A DNA stretch of 64,000 nucleotides. Source: Acidobacteriota bacterium. Its GTDB lineage: Bacteria > Acidobacteriota > Polarisedimenticolia > Polarisedimenticolales > Polarisedimenticolaceae. Numbering within the stretch: the first letter of the stretch is position 1; every line of letters begins with the position of its first letter. The notes under the pieces are model-generated. The model was not told where the DNA came from. It did not search any database and saw only the letters and a list, made by a program, of their open reading frames with translations. Shown here piece after piece: positions 46,156-53,400 of this stretch. The stretch covers positions 1 through 64,000 of the forward strand of contig JAOTYK010000011.1 in the NCBI GenBank assembly GCA_029861955.1, given 5' to 3'. The translations under genes were made by a program, and so were the position numbers.

Positions 46156-46980
46156 ATGTCAGTACTTAACCGCCGGAAATTCCTATCCGCGGCATCGGCC
46201 GCGGCGCTGGTGACGGCAATCCATCGACCCCTCACCTGGGCGGTTCCAATCTTGAATGAATCCCACGCAACCGCTCGAATCTTGAGTCTGCGGCTGCAAA
46301 CCGCAGCACCTCTCGAAGAGATGAGGGCTTTCTACAGCGATACGCTCGGTCTTGACGTGCTGGAAGAGAGTTCCACAGAACTAACGATCGGAGGCGGCGC
46401 GACACCCATCACATTCGTAAAGTCGGATGCGAAGCAGGGTGCGCCGTTCTACCACTTCGCCTTCAACATCCCGCAAAACAAGATTCGCCAAGCACGGGAG
46501 TGGCAGCGGGAGCGGTCCGAAATTCTGTCGGTCTTCCCACGCCTGCGTGACAAGCAGTTTCCGAACGACGTCGTTCATTTCAGTAACTGGAACGCCCACT
46601 CGGTGTTCTTTCTCGACCCGGCTGAGAACGTGGTCGAGTACATCGCCCGTCACGACCTCAAGAACGACGCCGATGGACCCTTCACGTCACGAGACATTCT
46701 CCACGCAAGCGAGATCGCTTTCGTGGTCGACGATGTTTCGGCGATGGCCTCGAAACTTCAGGAGACGTTTGATCTCGCCCAGTATCGGACCGGGAGTAAC
46801 GTGTTTCGCGCCCTTGGCGACGAACACGGATTACTTCTGGTCTTCGAACGCGGCCGCAATCTCAGTGTGGGTGCGGACAAGTCGAAACTGGCGGACGTAT
46901 TCCCGACCCACGCTGAGATCCGCGGCCGGGCGGCAACCCATACGGTTGCGGAGTTCGACTACGAGATCCGTGGGCGTTGA
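46156..46980 (+). CDS. Tat-exported glyoxalase/VOC-superfamily protein
   Basis: This 274-residue protein begins NRRKFLSAASAAALVTA, a twin-arginine-type signal (R-R-K-F-L-S). Two VOC halves follow: SLRLQTAAPLEEMRAFYSDTLGLDVLEES and EIAFVVDDVSAMASKLQETFDL, with HFAFNIP and NAHSVFFLDPAENVVEYIAR containing the usual metal-site Glu. It may be a dioxygenase, lyase or resistance-type protein. The start is leaderless (TATAAT at 46142-46147). An in-frame TTG at 46147 would overlap the -10 box and is rejected. It ends six bases before the convergent PLP-enzyme gene. Confidence 0.85.
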   Translation: MSVLNRRKFLSAASAAALVTAIHRPLTWAVPILNESHATARILSLRLQTAAPLEEMRAFYSDTLGLDVLEESSTELTIGGGATPITFVKSDAKQGAPFYHFAFNIPQNKIRQAREWQRERSEILSVFPRLRDKQFPNDVVHFSNWNAHSVFFLDPAENVVEYIARHDLKNDADGPFTSRDILHASEIAFVVDDVSAMASKLQETFDLAQYRTGSNVFRALGDEHGLLLVFERGRNLSVGADKSKLADVFPTHAEIRGRAATHTVAEFDYEIRGR

Positions 46981-46986
46981 CCGTTC

Positions 46987-48141
46987 CTACGAAAGTGCGC
47001 GCCGAAAGTCCGCGATCAGGTCCTCGGTATCCTCGATGCCGACCGACACCCGCACCAATCCCTCGGAGATGTTGGCGCGCTCCAGCTCCGCGGCAGAAAG
47101 CCCGGCATGGGACGTGGTCACCGGACGGGTGACCAGGGTTTCGACCCCGCCCAGACTGGGCGCCACGATGGGAAGCTGCAGTCGGGAGAACATCCGATCC
47201 GCCGCAGCCGCACCACCCTCAACCTCGAAGGACAACATGCCGCCGGTACCGTGGAGATAGGTCTTGGCCCGTTCATGGTCCGGTGACCCAGGCAAACCGG
47301 GGTGGTTGACCCGGATGACCCGCTCTTGTTCGGCGAGAAACCGGGCCATCTCGAGGGCGCTCTTGTTCTGATGACGCATGCGCAACGGGAGCGTCTTCAT
47401 CCCGCGATGCAAGAGGAAACACGCGTGGGGGTCGAGGGTCCCACCCAGATGATCGAGCTTGTGCTTGATCGCGGCGATCTTCTCGGCACTGCCCGCTATC
47501 GAACCCGCAACGATATCGGTATGCCCATTCATGTATTTGGTACAGGAGTGTAGGACCAGATCGAAGCCGAAGGGAATCGGCAGGAAATTCACCGGACTCG
47601 CAAACGTGTTGTCGATGACCGAGACGATGCCGTGCTGCCTACAGAAGTCCACGACGGCCTGCAGGTCCGGCACCGTCATCAACGGGTTGGAAAGCGTCTC
47701 GACGTAGAACACTCGGGTCCGATCGGTTCTTATCGCCTCCCAGGTCTCCTGTCGTGTGGGATCGACGTCGCCGTGGTCGATGCCAAAGTCCTTCAGGTCG
47801 TGTTGGATGAACGAGTGGGTCCCACCGTAGAGCGCATGCTGGTGCATCACATGGTCGCCCGAAGACAGGAACGTCATCAACGTGGTGGAGATGGCGGCCA
47901 TTCCGCTGCCGGCGACGAGGGCTGCCTCGGCGCCCTCAAGAACCGCCAGTTTGGCGTGGAGAACATCGTGGTTTGGGGTGTTGTTCAGACGGATGTAGCG
48001 GACATCGTGATAGCCGGCGTCGCCGTCGTTTTCGAAGGTGGATGATTGGAAAATCGGCATTGACACGGCACCGCCGATTCCGGGACGCACTTCGCCGGCG
48101 TGTACGGCGCTTGTGCCGAGGCCAGTCTTCTTTAGCTTCAC
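46987..48141 (-). CDS. Cys/Met-metabolism PLP enzyme (cystathionine gamma-lyase/synthase type)
   Basis: This 384-residue fold-type I enzyme has AALVAGSGMAAIS, Tyr105 stacking region (HALYGGTHSF), VIDNTFASPV (D177) and SCTKYMNGHTDIVAGS with K202 as the PLP lysine. The C-terminal SLGGVETLVTRPVTTSHAGL is typical of trans-sulfuration enzymes. The sequence alone does not separate gamma-lyase, gamma-synthase and methionine gamma-lyase. GTG start with GGGGAGAACA upstream. No sulfur-metabolism partner is adjacent. Confidence 0.92.
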   Translation of the reverse strand: MKLKKTGLGTSAVHAGEVRPGIGGAVSMPIFQSSTFENDGDAGYHDVRYIRLNNTPNHDVLHAKLAVLEGAEAALVAGSGMAAISTTLMTFLSSGDHVMHQHALYGGTHSFIQHDLKDFGIDHGDVDPTRQETWEAIRTDRTRVFYVETLSNPLMTVPDLQAVVDFCRQHGIVSVIDNTFASPVNFLPIPFGFDLVLHSCTKYMNGHTDIVAGSIAGSAEKIAAIKHKLDHLGGTLDPHACFLLHRGMKTLPLRMRHQNKSALEMARFLAEQERVIRVNHPGLPGSPDHERAKTYLHGTGGMLSFEVEGGAAAADRMFSRLQLPIVAPSLGGVETLVTRPVTTSHAGLSAAELERANISEGLVRVSVGIEDTEDLIADFRRALS

Positions 48142-48216
48142 TGTTCTCCCCTGAGTTGGACCGAGACCACATTTTACGATGGGTGCAGTGTAAAAGGAGA
48201 TCGCGGTGAAGGTCGA

Positions 48217-49062
48217 CTACGGATCCGCGTTCAAGTCCGCCTCCGCAGCGATAACGCCAAACGATGCGCGATTGTCGGAAGTGGCCAGTGCCTCGAGGAT
48301 CGCCGTTCCGCTCTCCACGTCGCCGTCTGCAATCTGCCAGCGGGCCAGGCCGTACTGCCATGCCGCCCCGGTCGGCGTCTCACCGTCTGCGTCCGGCTCG
48401 TCGGATCCACGCCGTCCGGCATACAGATCAATCAGATTCCGGTACGCATGATTCTCGATCACATCCGGATCCGACGGCAGAAGCTCCAATACGGCCGCAG
48501 CTTCATCGAACCGACCCGCTCGTACCAGCGACGTGTACCACCAGTGACCGGCGGAGACCCGACCGTCGTCGTTCTTCGCCCACTGCTGCACACAGCGACT
48601 CCAGCTCTCGGCCGCGCGATCAAACTCCCCCACCAGGTAGTAGGCCAGCCCCAGGTGGTAATCGATGTTCCCGTGGGTCGTGCTCCTCGGCTCCCCGGTC
48701 GGGTTGGGGGCGCCGTCGGACTCCAGGTAGTTGCGATGCGACGCGGCAAGAGCCCGGGCTTGCTCAAGCACGTCGATGGCCTCGTCGAACTTGCGAACGG
48801 TGATCAGTCGATGCCCCAGGTGGCGACGCAACCGATAGCTTTTCGGAAACTCCTCGAGGCGTTGCCGGTACCAGTCGATGGCCTCGTCGTAACGCCCCAG
48901 ATAACCCAGTCGACGACCGACCCAGATGCCGTTCATCTCGCTGGCATCGTCGTCCCATGCCAGCCGATCGGCGGCTAGCTCGGCCTCGGGCCAACTTGCC
49001 GGCGGCTCGACGGGACTCCCACACGCCACGGCCAATAGAAGCAATCCGAGGATCATTCGCAT
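48217..49062 (-). CDS. TPR-repeat lipoprotein
   Basis: The 281-residue protein has a short lipoprotein signal (MRMILGLLLLAVACG, Cys14) and several TPR-like helical pairs (YLGRYDEAIDWYRQRLEEFPKS, VRKFDEAIDVLEQARAL, YYLVGEFDRAAESWSRCVQQ, VRAGRFDEAAAVLELLP). It is a likely envelope scaffold. The ATG is six bases from a TACAAT -10 box (49069-49074), so the transcript may be leaderless. It is divergent from the 49144 gene. Confidence 0.8.
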   Translation of the reverse strand: MRMILGLLLLAVACGSPVEPPASWPEAELAADRLAWDDDASEMNGIWVGRRLGYLGRYDEAIDWYRQRLEEFPKSYRLRRHLGHRLITVRKFDEAIDVLEQARALAASHRNYLESDGAPNPTGEPRSTTHGNIDYHLGLAYYLVGEFDRAAESWSRCVQQWAKNDDGRVSAGHWWYTSLVRAGRFDEAAAVLELLPSDPDVIENHAYRNLIDLYAGRRGSDEPDADGETPTGAAWQYGLARWQIADGDVESGTAILEALATSDNRASFGVIAAEADLNADP

Positions 49063-49068
49063 CGGTCG

Positions 49069-49074
49069 ATTGTA
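49069..49074 (-). promoter_or_regulatory. -10 box of a possibly leaderless TPR-lipoprotein transcript
   Basis: On the minus strand TACAAT lies six bases upstream of ATG 49062 with no ribosome binding site in between. The -35 position (CGGGTC at 17 bp) does not match consensus. Confidence 0.4.
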
Positions 49075-49143
49075 ATCGATACACGGATTCCGACCCGGTG
49101 AGCTACCATGCGTGGATCTTCACTGATTTGGAAGGAATCCCCC

Positions 49144-49494
49144 ATGGGCCAATCAACCGATTTACACGTCGCCGTACAGCTACTTAATGGTCTCGAGAAC
49201 GGAGGCCACCCGGTTTCGGAGCTGGCCACCGCCGCCGAGGATCTGGATCCGTTACTGCTCTACGGAATCGTCACCTTCCTACGGTCCAGCTATCCGGCGA
49301 CGGATCCGGTTGCCACGCCGGTCCTCGAACGGGTCGTGGAACTCTCCGGCGCCTATTCGGGGTTCGTGAATCAGTGCAAGGAAGGCGAAGACGATCCCGT
49401 GGGCGAGTGGATGCGCGAGGAGATCGATCTCCACAGCTTCCGCGGACGTGGCGACGGGTTGCTCCGTTTGCTGGTGGAAAAGCTGGAGACCTGA
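49144..49494 (+). CDS. hypothetical helical protein (116 aa)
   Basis: This soluble, acidic, mainly helical small protein (STDLHVAVQLLNGLENGGHPVSEL..., DPLLLYGIVTFLRSSYPATDP) has no motif I recognise. GGAAGGAAT precedes ATG 49144. The ubiA-type gene follows 13 bases after its stop, so the two are probably in one transcript. Real by codon character and ribosome binding site; function unknown. Confidence 0.7.
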   Translation: MGQSTDLHVAVQLLNGLENGGHPVSELATAAEDLDPLLLYGIVTFLRSSYPATDPVATPVLERVVELSGAYSGFVNQCKEGEDDPVGEWMREEIDLHSFRGRGDGLLRLLVEKLET

Positions 49495-49507
49495 CAGGAG
49501 GCCAGCC

Positions 49508-50377
49508 ATTTCCCTGACAGGTGCCATCGGTCGCTGGGCCGGCATGGTCAAGTTTTCCCATACGCTCTTTGCGCTGCCCTTCGCCCTGTCGGGCGCGGCG
49601 CTGGCCGCCGATCGTTTCGGCCTGGCCTGGCCTCGGGTCGGCTGGGTTCTGCTGGCGATGGTCGGAGCACGGAATGCTGCCATGGGGTTCAATCGTCTGG
49701 CCGATCGTCGGATCGACGCCCGGAACCCGCGCACGGCTCAACGGGAACTTCCCAGCGGACGTCTCTCGACAGGCGCGGTCTGGTCGTTCACGTTGCTGCT
49801 GACGGGGCTTTTCATTCTTGCGACGTGGCAGCTCGGACTGCTTCCGTTCGTCGTGCCCGCCAGCCTGATCGTTTTCGGCTACTCCTACACGAAGCGTTTC
49901 ACCTGGGCCTGCCACGGGGTGCTCGGCCTGGCCCTGGCCATCGCACCGGTCGGCGGGTGGATGGCACTGGGTGGACGCTTCGATTGGATGATCGTCGCGC
50001 TGGCTCTGGCGGTGCTGACCTGGGTCGCCGGATTCGATGTGATCTACGCGTGTCAGGATCGGGAGTTCGACCGGGAGAGCGGGCTACATTCCATCCCCGC
50101 ACGTTTTGGAACGGCGCGGGCGTTGATCATCTCCCGGGGGTTTCACGTTGCGACGATCCTGGCCATGGTGGGAGTCGGCGTCCTCGGTGCGTTGAATCCA
50201 CTCTACTGGGTCGGGTGTGCCGGGATCGCCGGGCTTCTGTTCTACGAACATCGACTCCTGAAACCCGATGATCTCTCGAAGTTGGGGTTGGCGTTCTTCA
50301 ATCTCAACGGACTGGTCAGCGTGTTGTATTTCGTCACGCTACTCGTCGCCCTCGTCGTCCCACGCCTGCTGGCGTAA
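49508..50377 (+). CDS. UbiA-family prenyltransferase (MqnP/UbiA type)
   Basis: This 289-residue integral-membrane enzyme attaches a polyprenyl chain to an aromatic acid in quinone synthesis. First Asp motif NRLADRRIDARNPRTAQREL (N-x3-D-x3-D), second motif YACQDREFDRE, and about nine hydrophobic helices. The opening MVKFSHTLFALPFALSG is like the menaquinone-pathway MqnP group. A perfect AGGAGG (49496-49501) sits six bases before ATT 49508, which would add a 12-residue N-terminus typical of homologs; ATG 49544 is the conventional alternative and GTG 49448 overlaps the upstream gene. No other quinone genes are in the window. Confidence 0.88.
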   Translation: MSLTGAIGRWAGMVKFSHTLFALPFALSGAALAADRFGLAWPRVGWVLLAMVGARNAAMGFNRLADRRIDARNPRTAQRELPSGRLSTGAVWSFTLLLTGLFILATWQLGLLPFVVPASLIVFGYSYTKRFTWACHGVLGLALAIAPVGGWMALGGRFDWMIVALALAVLTWVAGFDVIYACQDREFDRESGLHSIPARFGTARALIISRGFHVATILAMVGVGVLGALNPLYWVGCAGIAGLLFYEHRLLKPDDLSKLGLAFFNLNGLVSVLYFVTLLVALVVPRLLA

Positions 50378-50381
50378 ACAG

Positions 50382-50416
50382 AAGGGGCGCACCCACCATA
50401 GTTGGGCACGCCCCTT
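50382..50416. terminator. hairpin between convergent ubiA-type and RHS genes
   Basis: Arms AAGGGGCG (50382-50389) and CGCCCCTT (50409-50416) plus CCCA/TGGG form a 12-bp interrupted stem with a 2x2 internal loop. It stands between two convergent stops and could serve both transcripts. The T content downstream is low. Confidence 0.6.
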
Positions 50417-50439
50417 CCTCCCCCCCTGGACGGGGCTCG

Positions 50440-53400
50440 TTACTGCTTGACGCATCTCCACTTGGCGCTGCCAAGGGAGACCTTGCCGGACATCGAAGAG
50501 CTGGGGAACGAGATACCGGCGCTGACGGGACCCACCCCTGCACCGACGGCATCGCCACCCTGATTCGCCGCACCGGCCGTGAAGTCGACATCGACCTCGT
50601 CGCCATCGCCGCGATAGGTCACGCTGGCGCCGGCGGCCAATGAGATCACGCCCTTCTCACGATTCCAGACCGACCCAGACTTGGCGGAAACGGTGATCCG
50701 GCACTTGCCGGGATCGACGCACTCGCAGGTGACACAGGCCTTGGGTTTGATCTTGTCGTTGTCGGCGCTGTACCAACCCCAGTAGACACCTGCGCTACCA
50801 CTGACGGTCATGCTGAAGCCGCTGTCGCTGGCGTTCACACCGCCCCAGGCGTAGAGGTATTTCCGCCAGGTGCTGCCCCAGTGGATCCTCTCGGTGTCGG
50901 TGCTGTCCTTCACCTTCTTGGCGACACACTTGAAGAGGCCCCACGGGTCGACGTAGGTGCCGGGGTTGTTGCCGACATACGTGAATCCGTTGCCCATCTC
51001 CGCACGATCGCCCCAGATCCCGATCGGGTCACGGGTCGTGAATCGACCGGCTCGGGGATCCATGTAGCGCGAGCGGTAGTAGTTCCAGCCCGTCTCCTCG
51101 TCCCAGCGACGGCCGTTGAAGAGATAGGGATTGGCGATCGTCGATCCGCCCATCAGGTTGTAGAACGGATCGAAGAACGTCGGTTCACCAAAGTCGGTGT
51201 ACTCGTAGCGTTCGATGACGTTGGCGAGATTGTCGGTGATGGCCCGGACACTACCCAGGTCGTCGGAGTGGAAGAAGAACTGGGCGCCCCGATCCATCTC
51301 CACGATCTCGTCGGGTGCACCACCGAACACGTAGGTCGCCTGAGTGACGCCGATGCCGTCCTGCTCCTCGATCACGTTCCAGCCGTCGTAGAAGTAGCGA
51401 GTTGCCGTGCCGGCGCTATCGACCGTCCGGATCCGGCGTCCGAGGATGTCGTAGCTGGCGGTCACGACACCCACGGCCGAGACCTGGCCCTGCACGAACT
51501 GGTTGCGGACGTCGTACTGGTGCAGGATCGGCCCGAGACCGTCGGTATCCCGCAGGTTTCCGTTGGGATCGTAGAGTCGCACATCGAAGGACGTCTGCGT
51601 GTACTGGTTGACCGGCGCATCCACGGCGTTCATCAGGTAGAGACCCGGGAACAGTCCGCCGATGACGTTGGTGCGGTTGCCGACATCGTCGTACGTGTAT
51701 CCCACATCGCCGACGATGACGGCACCCGCGTCGGTGCGAACTTCCCGACGCATGCGGTAGACCGAGTCGTACTCGTAGTCGATGGTCAGCTGCGGTCCGG
51801 CTCCACTGAGGTCCGTCGCCTGTTTCTTGTTGTACATCGGATCCCAGCGGTACTCACGGTTGTCGACGGTTGTGCCACCCCCATCGAAGTGATCGACGCG
51901 CGTGATCCGCTTGGTCCCAAAGTCGCCAACGGGGTTGGCCACACCCTGGATACCGTCGTACTCGAAGCGGGTCGTCATGCCGTTTCCGTAGCTCTTCTCC
52001 GTGACCCGGTCGGGGCCAACGTAGTTGTACTTGGCAATCGTCACAGCACCGTCGAGGATCTCGGTGACCCGATCGAGGGAGTCATAGATCCGATCGATCG
52101 TCCGCCCATTGGGGTAGATCGTCTGGGTGCTGTTTCCGACCGCATCGACTTCTCTAGCGGTGACCTGACCGTTTTGGTCGTCCTGGAGCACGCGAGAGAG
52201 CGAGTCGTAGGTGCGACCGACGAATGAGTCGTCGTCCTGCCCGGTCACGAGGCGACCAAGACCGTCATACTGTGTCTGTTCGAAGGATGTCGCACCGGAG
52301 ACACCCACGCCGAGGGCCAGGACCTGCATCTGGTCGCGACGATCGTTGAGGTCATACTGGAATTCCAGATCGGTGCCGTTGGCGTCGAACAGGAAGACCC
52401 AGTTGTGGTGGGGGTCAAACTCGTACTGATGGATCGTTCCATCGTCGAACTGTTTCAGAACCCGGCGATCGAGGTTGTCATAGGTGTAACGGGTGGTGTT
52501 GCCGTTACCGTCGATCAGCCGAACCGGCCGCGAGTTGTCGTCATACTCGGTCTCGGTGAGGATGCCACCGATCACCAGGCCGCTACCGTCACCGGTATCG
52601 GTCAACACACGATCCTCGGTCAGCAGGCGACTGTGACCGTCGTAGGTTCGTCGAAGCTCGTTGCCCAGCGTGTCAAATGACAGCGTGTTGTTGTCACGTG
52701 AATCGAACTCATTCGACGCCAGGTTGCCGCTGCTATCGATCGTGACCGTGCGACGGTCCATGCCGTCATAGACGTACTCCGTCAAGAAGGTCTCGTCCGG
52801 AGCCAGGAGGTCACTCTTCGCCGTCTCGTCGATCCGGATGACGTTTGAGTTGGCGTCGTAGATGAAGACCGATTCGTTGGACTTGTCGTCGGATTGCGTC
52901 AACATCCGATTGGCGCTGTCATAGGTCACGTAGCGACTGTTGCCGTTGCCGTTGATGACCTGGGTGACCTGAGACGTATCCGAATAGATCGTCTCCTCGA
53001 TCGCCTGTCCGGGCCCGATCGGCAGCTGCGTCGGCGTATCGAACCACTCCGTGATTGTCAGCGTGCGTCGATCCATGTTGTCGTAGACGTAAGTCACATC
53101 CGAGAGCCGGACGTTTCCGATATCGCCCGGGATATCGAACTCTTCTCCCTCGACGACGATTCGATCCAGATTGTCGTTAGGATCATAGATCCGGAACGTG
53201 ATGTTGTTCATCGGATCGCTTTCCTGCGTCAGCCGGTCGTAGCCGTCGTACGTCATCCGGGTGACCCGTGGGTTCACGCCTTCGAGACCCTGGACACGCT
53301 CGGTGAGGTTTCGATTGGGGTCATAGTTGAACTCGGTCGTCGACTGGTCCGGCAGACCCGGCGATCGGACCTCGTGGAATAGAAGATCCCGTTCGTCGTA

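Noticed and set aside
48206-48451. 81-codon plus-strand frame with AAGGAG six bases before GTG
   Set aside because: The ribosome binding site is attractive, but the product is antisense to the TPR lipoprotein and has no protein-like composition.
50881-52227. 448-codon plus-strand frame opposite the RHS gene
   Set aside because: Val/Asp/Arg-rich shadow of YD repeats; no start signal.
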